Shown here: positions 17,053 through 24,801 of the stretch, one piece after another
Layout of the letters: the number at the start of each line of letters is the position of its first letter
How positions within the stretch are numbered: the stretch's first letter is position 1
Virus record (IMG/VR): IMGVR_UViG_3300020472_000139
Location: 1-27,705 of that record
Strand: one strand, 5' to 3'
Length of the DNA stretch: 27,705 nt
Origin: a virus
Program-made: the position numbers and the translations under genes
The notes under the pieces: model-generated
Told to the model about the DNA's origin: nothing
Database searches by the model: none
What the model saw: only the letters and a program-made list of their open reading frames with translations

Positions 17053-18783
17053 TTAGTATGAAGAAGGCGGGAAATAAGTAATTGTTTCAATTTCATCCGC
17101 ATCACCCAAACTAGTTGGCAGAGCCTGCATATTAGTTTCTAGTGATATGATATCTTCAATTGAGTGAGTAGGTACTTCAATGTGTGCTGCAGGTAGTATA
17201 AGCTGAAACCCAGCATCAGTACCGGTAGAAACACAAGCTGCGCTTCCTCCGATATCCATTGTTACCTTAAACTTATTCACAACTTTTGCTAATGCATTGG
17301 TGCCTACCATATCGGTAAAGAATTGTCGTGAAGTTCCGTTCATTCCCACTTCACCAGCAGCATCGTCAAGAGTCAGATAACAAGTGGCTGCAGCAGTTGC
17401 AGTTCTTGTACCTGTTACGTGCTCTAGTGGCTTGTTAATTACTCCTAATTCCTCAGGAACTAGATAAGTAACGTTGTTGGCGATTGTAAAACTTCCGCCT
17501 GTCAGCGTTAAGCTGTATTTACCATTAGCAACCGTTCCTGTATTTGCATCATAAGAACCTGTGCCAATAGCTACAAGACCTGTTGCGTTACCTAGATTTT
17601 CTGCTTGAGCTTTTGTACCGAATAATGCGAACTCTGTAGTAGCATTTGTACCACCATTATAAGTACTTGTTTCATCGCCTACTCTAACAAAGTGATGAGT
17701 ACCATTTAGGTCGGTGTTGCCTGTACAGCCAGTAATATATACCTGATCCCCAGTTGTTAGATTATGAGGAGTACTTGTAGTAAGAACCTCATTGGTTGTA
17801 TCAATCGCACTAATAGTAGCGAAAGCACCTGGGAAAGTACCAGTAACTTTATCTGCAGCAGTTGCTGCTTCAATACCCACCGATGTTAAGCGGTTACGAA
17901 TAAAGTTTTTAGTACTAGATATTGCTTCATCAATTGCTTGGGTCGCAGTATGAGTACCGCTAGTATTTACCGCAGTTATCCAATGCACAGATCTACTATT
18001 CAAAGTATTAATCCATAGGTCTCCTATTACGGGATCTCCACCGGAATCAACTCTATCGGTAGCTCCTGCTAAAGCTGAAGGTGACGAAGTATTTCCGTCT
18101 GCAATACAAACATTATCTGAAACATCATTAATTTCTTTTGCAAATCCTGACCAGTTTAGTGTTGCAATACCGTCAACATCAAAATCAATACTAACCTCAT
18201 TAACAACAGCTTCTGGAAGCCTATATACTAGTGGATTAGTGGCATCTGTATCAATCATAAACCAGAACACTAAACTATTTAAAGCAGAGCGATTAGATTC
18301 TGTACTTACTATTGCCATAGTATCAGTTCCAGGAGTTAGTACTGCTCCGGAAACGGCATCCGCTGCCCTAGTAAATCCACCGGTTAGTGAATAAGCGTCT
18401 GCTCCGAACATGTGTGCCCAAAGTACTTCTTCAACACCATGACCTTCAGATGCAGAGTCTGCTCTTTTAACGCCTACTCCACTTGATAAAGAGGGCGATG
18501 TACTTTCGAAGGGACGAATATAAGTACTAAACGACCATTCTGCAGGAGCCAGTGAGTCCGTAAACATACGACGTCCTCTACGTGATATACCTGCCGTACT
18601 TTCCATTTCTGCGAGTGTTATCTCAGAAGTGTTTGTTGTTTGAGAAAAGCTGTAGCCATCTAAGATCGGAATCTCCCAAAAAGCTCCCTTACCTAAATCT
18701 GCAGCTAGCTCAGTATTATCCGCTGTGGCTCGAAATTGTACGAAAAATCGAGTATCACGGCTAAAATATAGCTGATCTGCCAT
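17053..18783 (-). CDS. Major tail tube protein
   Basis: A 576-residue protein, long for a tube subunit (lambda gpV has 246). The N-terminus (RDTRFFVQFRATADNTELA, then GYSFSQTTNTSEITLAEME) and TDSLAPAEWSFSTYIRPFES resemble tube proteins of marine siphoviruses. An inserted module at about 318-410 (VLTTSTPHNLTTGDQVYITG, then TDLNGTHHFVRV) matches a beta module found in many viral virion proteins and often labelled FCCH-like, probably displayed on the tube surface. The C-terminus returns to a tube-like pattern with IEVPTHSIEDIISLETN. The gene follows the tail terminator gene, ends at a strong terminator and is preceded by AGGAGA. The identification rests on context and pattern. Confidence 0.85.
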   Translation of the reverse strand: MADQLYFSRDTRFFVQFRATADNTELAADLGKGAFWEIPILDGYSFSQTTNTSEITLAEMESTAGISRRGRRMFTDSLAPAEWSFSTYIRPFESTSPSLSSGVGVKRADSASEGHGVEEVLWAHMFGADAYSLTGGFTRAADAVSGAVLTPGTDTMAIVSTESNRSALNSLVFWFMIDTDATNPLVYRLPEAVVNEVSIDFDVDGIATLNWSGFAKEINDVSDNVCIADGNTSSPSALAGATDRVDSGGDPVIGDLWINTLNSRSVHWITAVNTSGTHTATQAIDEAISSTKNFIRNRLTSVGIEAATAADKVTGTFPGAFATISAIDTTNEVLTTSTPHNLTTGDQVYITGCTGNTDLNGTHHFVRVGDETSTYNGGTNATTEFALFGTKAQAENLGNATGLVAIGTGSYDANTGTVANGKYSLTLTGGSFTIANNVTYLVPEELGVINKPLEHVTGTRTATAAATCYLTLDDAAGEVGMNGTSRQFFTDMVGTNALAKVVNKFKVTMDIGGSAACVSTGTDAGFQLILPAAHIEVPTHSIEDIISLETNMQALPTSLGDADEIETITYFPPSSY

Positions 18784-18845
18784 AAATTATCTCCTATCTA
18801 TCTTGAAAAGACTGGGTCGTGAACCTTTGTTCGTGCCAGAATTTT

Positions 18846-19298
18846 CTAATATCGAACCTCTATTAGGATTTCTCCTACTCCTAGAGGATCTAACACACCT
18901 TCGTCAGTATCAATACTGAGTATTGTGATTTGTTGAGTCGTTTGTGTAGTTCCATTTCGGTCTTTATACTGCAAACGACTATTATCTTCTAATGCAGTCT
19001 CCACATCTTCTAATAAATTGTCTAATGCTTCTACTGACTCTTCCTCATTCACATAACAGCGTACTGTTATATTTAAAAATCTATTTTTATACCCACCTGT
19101 TTGGTATTCCCTACTTTCGGAACCCGCGTTCAAGTGTATGGCTGGGAACTCTTCAACTTCATCCCAAAATTTTAGCCGAGCACTTGTTTCTGCAACTGAT
19201 GACCTAAATAAACCCCGCCCATCTATTTCTGCGAGTTTATCAGCTAGTGCTTTTGTGATTCCTGATCTACGAGAAGTATAGGTTCTATTTGTGACCAT
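18846..19298 (-). CDS. Tail terminator / tail completion protein candidate
   Basis: A 150-residue protein with a layout typical of tail terminators: an N-terminal helix (SGITKALADKLAEIDGRGLF), strands around EEFPAIHLNAGSESREY, then NRFLNITVRCYVNEEE, a long helix (VEALDNLLEDVETALED), and a final strand segment with TILSIDTDEGVLDPLGVGEI. The helix plus beta-sheet order resembles gpU/HK97 gp10-type proteins that cap the tube and join it to the neck. It lies between the neck candidate and the tube gene, where such genes normally sit. The start overlaps the upstream stop as TAATG. No direct family identity can be proven by eye. Confidence 0.75.
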   Translation of the reverse strand: MVTNRTYTSRRSGITKALADKLAEIDGRGLFRSSVAETSARLKFWDEVEEFPAIHLNAGSESREYQTGGYKNRFLNITVRCYVNEEESVEALDNLLEDVETALEDNSRLQYKDRNGTTQTTQQITILSIDTDEGVLDPLGVGEILIEVRY

Positions 19299-20683
19299 TA
19301 TACTCTCCTAGTATAAAATCTTCCTAATGCTAAGTTAGCTGCGATTTCTCGTATTGATGCATCAATTAATTGTCTAGGGTCTCTTTGTCCGTCTTCCCAT
19401 GGCGCTTTTCCCACGCCTGATTCATATACCTGATAAGGATCTTTAGCATACGTATATCCAAAACTTGGAAAGCCTTGAGCCGTCCTAGTTACTTCTGTTA
19501 TTTTAGCACTATTTGCAAATCTACCTGTTCTATTCTCTAGTCTAGGGGATATCATATTTTTCCTAACAGTCTGTGGTAATTTCTGGTTTATCATTGCCAT
19601 AATACTAAACAGAGACTGTTGATTTGAGCCGCCTTTTACAGTAGATTGTTTAACCCTACGCTTACGTATAGATACTGCATTATTTGTTTTTACAGTGTTT
19701 TTTCTCTTTTTGTCTAACTTGGACGGTTTTTTATTATCATCAATTTTTAGATCTTCAGTAGTAACCCGAGCCCCTTTTATTTTCTTGAAGGGATCCATTA
19801 TCTTTTTTACTACTTTTTTTCTTGTTGCACCCGCCAGAGAATCAGACCCTTTTAGATTAGGAATATCTAATTTTTCTAATGCATTTTTTAGTGCTTTTCT
19901 TATTCCTTTCTCAACTTTTCCGGCTTGTTCTAGATTTTCTAGGGCGGAACCAAGGGATACATGTACAGTTCCTTTTTCTAAATCTTTTATAACCTCTAAC
20001 TCTGTTTTTATTTCTTTTAACGCCGCTCTGTTTTTCTTACTCAACTTGGAAAAGTTACCCCCAGGCATCGCACCTTGTTTAGTTAAAGAATCATGTATTG
20101 CATCATTTATCTGGTGTGCAATATTAGCACCAATATGTTCTAAATTGAAGACAGCCCCCGCCCTCTCTGCGTCCACATAGCCTCTTCTTTTTGATTTTCT
20201 AATAGGTGTGGCGCCTAATGCTTCTACAATCTTATTGTAAAAAGTATTTAATTCTGTCTGATACAGGTTAGTGATTGATTTATAAATATTCTTAGTGCCG
20301 CCCTCTTTTTGTGATACTGTAGCAACAATTGAGGTCTTGGTTCTAGTATCTATTTTTACGCCGCTACCTTCTTTGGCAGCGGCATTAGTAAATCTTTTCT
20401 TTACATCTGCAGTTAGGGTATTCAATGCTGTATTAAATGTGTTTCTAAACTCACCCATATCAATACCGGATGTTTCCGCATGCGCTAGGTTTGTTGGCGA
20501 GTCGTCTTCGCCGCCCCTTTTACTATGTAATAGAGTATTCATTACGCGTCTAATTTCTTTACTATCAAAATAGAAAACATGTGTTTCTAAATTATTAGTA
20601 AGTTCTCTATAAGAGGGATCAGGGTCTTTCTGCATCTCCGCATCGAGTTTTAATAAAAAAGCTTGTAATCTAGGTGATGCCAT
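19298..20683 (-). CDS. Neck / head-tail joining candidate, large basic protein
   Basis: This 461-residue protein is strongly basic and mostly helical. The middle (about 200-370) has many Lys-rich helices (KLSKKNRAALKEIKTELEVI, KKVVKKIMDPFKKIKG) and a low-complexity linker (DDNKKPSKLDKKRKNTVK). The C-terminal about 100 residues (MISPRLENRTGRFANSAKI, then GFPSFGYTYAKDPYQVYESG) look like the part of HK97-gp10-like minor proteins that follows a Thr-Gly-Arg-Phe motif. No separate head-closure gene is visible between connector and tail terminator, so this protein may fill that role with a long N-terminal addition. Stop of the connector gene and this ATG are adjacent. Function is inferred from position only. 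Confidence 0.65.
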   Translation of the reverse strand: MASPRLQAFLLKLDAEMQKDPDPSYRELTNNLETHVFYFDSKEIRRVMNTLLHSKRGGEDDSPTNLAHAETSGIDMGEFRNTFNTALNTLTADVKKRFTNAAAKEGSGVKIDTRTKTSIVATVSQKEGGTKNIYKSITNLYQTELNTFYNKIVEALGATPIRKSKRRGYVDAERAGAVFNLEHIGANIAHQINDAIHDSLTKQGAMPGGNFSKLSKKNRAALKEIKTELEVIKDLEKGTVHVSLGSALENLEQAGKVEKGIRKALKNALEKLDIPNLKGSDSLAGATRKKVVKKIMDPFKKIKGARVTTEDLKIDDNKKPSKLDKKRKNTVKTNNAVSIRKRRVKQSTVKGGSNQQSLFSIMAMINQKLPQTVRKNMISPRLENRTGRFANSAKITEVTRTAQGFPSFGYTYAKDPYQVYESGVGKAPWEDGQRDPRQLIDASIREIAANLALGRFYTRRV

Positions 20684-21271
20684 TTAAAAATTCTTATATA
20701 AGTCTAAGACTCTCTTAATATGATCTGGAAAAGAGACATTATTTTTTTGACTTGTACTAGCTTGGTTCTGCATTGTAGCGCCTGCTATAGATTGCCTTTG
20801 CTTATGCTCGTCCTTTAGATAATAAGTAACAAGATCCAGCACTGCGAGCTTAAGATCAGAAGGCACCGCACTATAGCCGGCCGTATAAACTACTTTTACA
20901 GCCCCTACTCCAGTTTTCCAGGGTGTGTAACCACTGGCAGTTGTTCGAAGAAGACTATCTGTAGTAGTATCTAAGTAATATTCATTGTCACCAGTTGTAA
21001 GGGTGGCATAAGCACTACTGTAGTCATCTCGTTCCTGTACACTTGTGAGTGTATTTACAGGACTCTCTGTTAATTGGATAACATGCGTTGTCCAATCAAT
21101 AGTAATATATTCTGTTTTTGCCGAAGAATAATAGTCGACAATACTATTACCACAATAAGTTTTTACTAGTTGACTTACTGAAGGAATGATGACATTAAGC
21201 CGAGCATCCTCTTTTGGTTGAGTGATACCCTCAGCAGTTTTATATTCTTGTAAAGTTATTAAATCAGCCAT
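20684..21271 (-). CDS. Head-tail connector (HK97 gp6-like adaptor)
   Basis: A 195-residue protein of the gp6/gp15 adaptor type that forms a ring under the portal. Typical features: N-terminal helices with LITLQEYKTAEGITQPKED and LNVIIPSVSQLVKTYCG, a central strand region around the predicted beta part (VIQLTESPVNTLTSVQE), then GVGAVKVVYTAGYSAVPSDL followed by LKLAVLDLVTYYLKDEHKQR. The 'VVYTAGY..VPSDLKLAV.DLV.YY' block is the family hallmark. It follows the capsid gene, from which it is separated by a terminator; no new promoter was found in between, so its level probably depends on read-through. Confidence 0.9.
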   Translation of the reverse strand: MADLITLQEYKTAEGITQPKEDARLNVIIPSVSQLVKTYCGNSIVDYYSSAKTEYITIDWTTHVIQLTESPVNTLTSVQERDDYSSAYATLTTGDNEYYLDTTTDSLLRTTASGYTPWKTGVGAVKVVYTAGYSAVPSDLKLAVLDLVTYYLKDEHKQRQSIAGATMQNQASTSQKNNVSFPDHIKRVLDLYKNF

Positions 21272-21281
21272 AAATTATTTA

Positions 21282-21313
21282 GTAAAAACTTGGGGGAGGG
21301 ATCTCCTCCCCCA
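21282..21313 (-). terminator. Rho-independent terminator after the capsid gene
   Basis: On the minus strand TGGGGGAGG (21313-21305), loop AGATC, CCTCCCCCA (21299-21291) form a perfect 9-bp GC-rich stem, followed by AGTTTTTACT. It lies 11 bases before the ATG of the connector gene, with no space for a separate promoter, so it should act as a partial block that leaves capsid transcripts in excess over connector and neck transcripts. Confidence 0.82.
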
Positions 21314-21320
21314 GATTCTA

Positions 21321-21340
21321 AAGATTACCGAAGTAATCTT
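21321..21340 (-). other. C(UUCG)G hairpin between capsid stop and terminator
   Basis: On the minus strand AAGATTAC, loop TTCG, GTAATCTT form a perfect 8-bp stem with the stable C(UUCG)G loop, 8 bases after the capsid stop codon. There is no T run, so it is not a terminator alone; it may protect the capsid transcript end from 3' exonucleases or aid the terminator next to it. GTAATCTTAC also recurs in the plus strand at 21360-21369. Confidence 0.75.
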
Positions 21341-21348
21341 ACTCGCTA

Positions 21349-22779
21349 TTAGGAGTAAGGTAATCTTACAGAAGGCACATCTGTACCGGAAGCTGCATAC
21401 AGTTCGGCGAAGCCGAGAGACTGTGCTGCAACGATCACATTCTGCTGATCTTTCACGCTATACTCTGTTTCAATGCTAACGCCCTTCAATCGGGGTATAA
21501 CATAGTTGTCTACGTTAACAGCCATGGCTGCTGTTGTAGCAGGAGTACCACTTGAAGCTAGGTTGTTAGCTAACTGGTTAGTTGCGACTACGGGAGACCC
21601 GAAGACTGAACCAACTATACCGATACGCTTAGTAGCAAGGTCGTTTCCAACTTCGCTCACGTCGGTGAATCCAGAAGCATCAATTAGCTCGTAGTAAACG
21701 TCATTAGGAACAATGAACGCTACCTTTGCGGGATCCATGCCATACTTGCCCATATCCTTTCGCATTGCGAGAAGACCGGCAGGTGTAACTTCAGCGGAGC
21801 CAGAAGCATCAATGGTAGTTGAACCAGTTTGTGCATCTCCATAACCACCACCATCATCAGCACCGTTATCACCACATAGGCCTTTTGAAATTGTACCAGA
21901 AGAAGCACCAACAAGGATAGCCTTGTCAAGCGCAACTGCGTGTGCACGTGCTAGTGCGGAAGTAACAATAGGTAGCAATGTTACAACTACTTGCTCGTCG
22001 GTATCATTCGAGATATAAGTACCAGCGATCAATCTGTGAGCCTGTAAAATTACTTGGCTAACAGTATAGTTGTTGTCACCTGCGTCAGAGAGTTGGTTAG
22101 ATGAATCACCTACACCAGCTGCACTGAACGTTGCTGCTCCTGCGTCTGGGGCCAAAGGTAGTACAGTGGCACCGGAAGCAACTTGGATATCACGGAAAAG
22201 AGGTGCAACCTTCATTTCTTGACGTACTTCGTTCTCAAACTGAGTTGAAACGATTACATCGATACCTGCTGAGGTAGTAGATGTATAATCCACTCCAGCT
22301 TTTTGCATGACATTTTTTCCGAAAACGGTATCCATACCTTTTCCAGTAATTTTACCAAGAACAGTTGCTTCGAGAAGCTCTCGACCGTGTGCCTGAAGAT
22401 CGCTCTTCTGACGTCCAGAGAAGTCACGCTTACTGTTTTGAATTGCTTCAAGTTCAGCTTGCTTCTCTTCTAGGTCTTTCTTATACTTCTCCATAACTTC
22501 CGCAGCATTCACTTTCTCGTCTTCGAATTCTTTACGGATGTCTTCCATCAAGCGCTCTGCACCTGACTCTACGCCAGTTTTTATTGCAGACTTGACTTCT
22601 TCTTCCTGCTGGGCCTTAGCTTCTGCGTCAGCAGTAGCTTTCTCCTCAGCGTCTTTTTGCACAGCCTCTTCGGCTGCTTTTTGCTCGGCTTGCTTCATTG
22701 CGATTTTAGCAGCAGTTTCCTCAGCTACCTTTTTAGCAAAAGCTTCCAAGTCAACGGGTTGTTGTGTCTCTTCAGACAT
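21349..22779 (-). CDS. Nested in-frame start: scaffold plus major capsid protein
   Basis: An ATG at 22779 inside the fused gene would yield a 476-residue protein beginning MSEETQQPVDLEAFAKKV. It is preceded by AAGGAG with a 6-base gap, the best ribosome binding site in the head region. The start lies exactly between the protease domain and the coiled-coil scaffold, and the product has the layout of HK97 gp5 (scaffolding delta domain followed by capsid). This would let capsid be made in large excess over the protease fusion. It resembles the in-frame nesting of the scaffold gene in the lambda protease gene C. Use of this start is inferred. Confidence 0.7.
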   Translation of the reverse strand: MSEETQQPVDLEAFAKKVAEETAAKIAMKQAEQKAAEEAVQKDAEEKATADAEAKAQQEEEVKSAIKTGVESGAERLMEDIRKEFEDEKVNAAEVMEKYKKDLEEKQAELEAIQNSKRDFSGRQKSDLQAHGRELLEATVLGKITGKGMDTVFGKNVMQKAGVDYTSTTSAGIDVIVSTQFENEVRQEMKVAPLFRDIQVASGATVLPLAPDAGAATFSAAGVGDSSNQLSDAGDNNYTVSQVILQAHRLIAGTYISNDTDEQVVVTLLPIVTSALARAHAVALDKAILVGASSGTISKGLCGDNGADDGGGYGDAQTGSTTIDASGSAEVTPAGLLAMRKDMGKYGMDPAKVAFIVPNDVYYELIDASGFTDVSEVGNDLATKRIGIVGSVFGSPVVATNQLANNLASSGTPATTAAMAVNVDNYVIPRLKGVSIETEYSVKDQQNVIVAAQSLGFAELYAASGTDVPSVRLPYS

Positions 22780-23316
22780 CGTTATCTCCTTTTGGACTTG
22801 CGCCCCGTCACTATTAGTGAAAGTTTTCTTGAAATCTTCGTACTCTGCCATAGAGTCGAAGGACTTCGCCAGTGAAAAAGTAGCTGTTTGGTTACAAGGT
22901 ACTGAAACCACTGATACCTCAAACAACTCAGCGTCCTTTATTCTTAATCCGTCGGTTTCCTCTATATAATCAGCATCCTTGACTCGGAAACCAACAGAAA
23001 AGGCTCCAAGGACACCGTCTTTAACTAAGTCCACAACATCTTTGGCGGCTTTACTAATCTTAGCCTCCATCTCTAGTCCATTGTCAGTAGCTTTCAGTCC
23101 AATCGCTCTTCCAATAGGTCTATCATAGTTATGGTTAAAAAGAATTATGGGATTCTTTTCAAAATTTTTCAATCCACCTTTAGTCCATGCATCTGCTGAA
23201 ATAGAGTCGCCCGCGCGATCAAAATCAGTGGTGCTAGCCATACCTCGAATTTTGACACTACCGTCTTCATCAGTATGTGACTTAAAAGTAGAGGTCAGAT
23301 TAAATATCTTCTCCAT
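21349..23316 (-). CDS. Fused prohead protease - scaffold - major capsid protein (HK97 type)
   Basis: One uninterrupted frame of about 655 residues combines three parts. Numbering from the upstream TTG at 23343 (664 residues): S78-type prohead protease, about 11-160, with His71 (ILFNHNYDRPIGRA), Ser116 (LGAFSVGFRV) and Glu142 (LFEVSVVSVPCN) as candidate triad; an Ala/Glu/Lys-rich coiled-coil scaffold, about 190-310; and an HK97-fold capsid protein to the end (GIDVIVSTQFENEVRQEM, APLFRDIQVASGATVLPLAP). I prefer the ATG at 23316, which has GAGG 6 bases upstream; ATGs at 23331, 23328 and 23319 and the TTG at 23343 are less likely. It overlaps the upstream gene by 17 bases. The protease should cleave the scaffold during maturation. 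A separate capsid start lies within the ORF. Confidence 0.93.
   Translation of the reverse strand: MEKIFNLTSTFKSHTDEDGSVKIRGMASTTDFDRAGDSISADAWTKGGLKNFEKNPIILFNHNYDRPIGRAIGLKATDNGLEMEAKISKAAKDVVDLVKDGVLGAFSVGFRVKDADYIEETDGLRIKDAELFEVSVVSVPCNQTATFSLAKSFDSMAEYEDFKKTFTNSDGAQVQKEITMSEETQQPVDLEAFAKKVAEETAAKIAMKQAEQKAAEEAVQKDAEEKATADAEAKAQQEEEVKSAIKTGVESGAERLMEDIRKEFEDEKVNAAEVMEKYKKDLEEKQAELEAIQNSKRDFSGRQKSDLQAHGRELLEATVLGKITGKGMDTVFGKNVMQKAGVDYTSTTSAGIDVIVSTQFENEVRQEMKVAPLFRDIQVASGATVLPLAPDAGAATFSAAGVGDSSNQLSDAGDNNYTVSQVILQAHRLIAGTYISNDTDEQVVVTLLPIVTSALARAHAVALDKAILVGASSGTISKGLCGDNGADDGGGYGDAQTGSTTIDASGSAEVTPAGLLAMRKDMGKYGMDPAKVAFIVPNDVYYELIDASGFTDVSEVGNDLATKRIGIVGSVFGSPVVATNQLANNLASSGTPATTAAMAVNVDNYVIPRLKGVSIETEYSVKDQQNVIVAAQSLGFAELYAASGTDVPSVRLPYS
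22786..22791 (-). promoter_or_regulatory. Internal ribosome binding site for the nested capsid start
   Basis: AAGGAG on the minus strand, within AAAAGGAGATAACG, lies 6 bases before an in-frame ATG at 22779. It is stronger than the site of the long ORF, which argues that it is used. Confidence 0.75.
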
Positions 23317-23617
23317 CATCCCCCTCATCATCCGCTTTAACAACGGTCTTTGCCTTTTCCATCTTTGATTCTATGGTAGGCTTTTCTTCTTCGGGGACTT
23401 TATTAGAAAGTTCCCATAATTTGGGATGTTCTTTTTCTAGCATTTTTAACATTCTAGTCCAAGTCCCAAAAACTTTATCAACCTCTTTTACATCTAAAAA
23501 CTTAGGTCGATTAGGCAGCCTAGAATAGTCTTTTCGATCAGGAATCTTTCCTAATTCTGAAAAGAACATTCCGAGCTGGCCTGCAATTTTTACTCTTTTA
23601 GCGTGTGTTGCTGCCAT
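23300..23617 (-). CDS. Small protein between portal and protease, function unknown
   Basis: A 105-residue protein that starts in a TAATG overlap with the portal stop. The first half is helical and basic (MAATHAKRVKIAGQLGMFF, then GKIPDRKDYSRLPNRP). The region VKEVDKVFGTWTRMLKMLEK is an amphipathic helix, followed by EHPKLWEL. The C-terminus is strongly acidic (ADDEGDDGEDI). I do not recognise a family. The tight coupling to portal and capsid suggests a head-assembly accessory role such as a portal-binding or scaffold-like protein, but nothing in the sequence proves it. Confidence 0.75.
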   Translation of the reverse strand: MAATHAKRVKIAGQLGMFFSELGKIPDRKDYSRLPNRPKFLDVKEVDKVFGTWTRMLKMLEKEHPKLWELSNKVPEEEKPTIESKMEKAKTVVKADDEGDDGEDI

Positions 23618-24801
23618 TAGTCTTCTTCCTCTTCTACGGGTCTTCCACCCTCGTCTGGGTTAGCGGCACTTCCTGCAATATTGGCAGGAATTCTTACATC
23701 ATCTTGTCCTTCTAACTGCTCAAAACCTAACTGCTCTCTTGCTTCATTTACACTTATGATACCACCATTAACAAGAGAAGTATAATATTGAGACTGGTCT
23801 CTTAACTCTGGCTGTAAAGCTGGTATATCAGTAACATCTTCTTTTATCTCAAAACCAAAAAATCTACTCAAGCCAAAATTCATTTTTCTAACAATAGGTA
23901 GTATAGTCTCTAAGTAGTAAAGTCGCATATTTGGGCGTATGTTAGCATTATTACCTGAATCTAACATAATAGGAGGAACCCCGATTGCTTTTAATATAAT
24001 CTTTTCATTTTCTTGAATGGCAGATTGAAAATCTAAATCTTTGAAACTAACATCTGAAATCTTATCAATCTCTATTCCACCATCAAGAATAAGAGGTCTT
24101 CTGCCTCCAGTGTCTGGACGATATCTCATCTGCCAAGATTGCATCATTCTTTCTTTTATTTTTTCAGATAATGTATTTGGAGATTTAAGTACTAATCCAG
24201 GCACTGCTCCATTTTGAAAAAAGTTGTCCTGAAAGTTACGCATATACGACATAATTTGCATAGTACGTACTGCTGGCTTTAATCTAGAAACTCCTCTATA
24301 AATATCATGAAAAGAGTTCTCTTTAATATGTATCATTTCGCTTGGCTTATAATCAACCTCATTATAAGTATACCTTTCTATATAAGTTTTAGAATCGCCA
24401 TGTATACTTACAGTATCTGCTGGAACATGATATAAATGTACTCCATCATAGTAGATAAACATATTTCCATCTAAAAGATAGTCTGTGATTAGGTTTCTTT
24501 TGAAAGTACTTATATCTTGGAAGGGATTGGGCTCTTTATTTAATAATGTATCTACTTTTGCCCGTTTTATTCCTTTAATAACTCCAGGAACGGAAACTCT
24601 ATCTACTACAGAAGGTATTTCGGCGGCGTCGTCTACAACCATATTCACAGCACGGTTTACGACTTCTAAATTTTCATAATAAGTTTCATACTTATCAGTA
24701 AACTCTCTAGAAGTTTGAGTACCTACTCCAAGGTAGGATTGAATAGGGTTTAATTTTTCCTCTATTTCCTCGTTTCTAAAGAATCTGTCATACCATGCCA
24801 T
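23617..24801 (-). CDS. Portal protein (HK97 type)
   Basis: A 394-residue protein of the HK97-type portal family, which forms the dodecameric ring for DNA packaging and exit. Seen features: N-terminal WYDRFFRNEEIEEKLNPIQ, clip/stem region, YLLDGNMFIYYDGVHLYHVP, then the wing helix segments (VRTMQIMSYMRNFQDNFFQN, GAVPGLVLKSPN), and AIGVPPIMLDSGNNANIRPN, which corresponds to the well-conserved 'GVPP.MLG....' block. The C-terminal segment NGGIISVNEAREQLGFEQLE is also typical. The C-terminus is very acidic (VEEEED). The gene begins 14 bases before the end of the HNH gene. Confidence 0.95.
   Translation of the reverse strand: MAWYDRFFRNEEIEEKLNPIQSYLGVGTQTSREFTDKYETYYENLEVVNRAVNMVVDDAAEIPSVVDRVSVPGVIKGIKRAKVDTLLNKEPNPFQDISTFKRNLITDYLLDGNMFIYYDGVHLYHVPADTVSIHGDSKTYIERYTYNEVDYKPSEMIHIKENSFHDIYRGVSRLKPAVRTMQIMSYMRNFQDNFFQNGAVPGLVLKSPNTLSEKIKERMMQSWQMRYRPDTGGRRPLILDGGIEIDKISDVSFKDLDFQSAIQENEKIILKAIGVPPIMLDSGNNANIRPNMRLYYLETILPIVRKMNFGLSRFFGFEIKEDVTDIPALQPELRDQSQYYTSLVNGGIISVNEAREQLGFEQLEGQDDVRIPANIAGSAANPDEGGRPVEEEED

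Noticed and set aside
18784-18845. Promoter in the gap before the tail tube gene
   Set aside because: The 62 bases hold an AGGAGA ribosome binding site but no -35/-10 pair with acceptable spacing and no A-rich box as in P1-P3.
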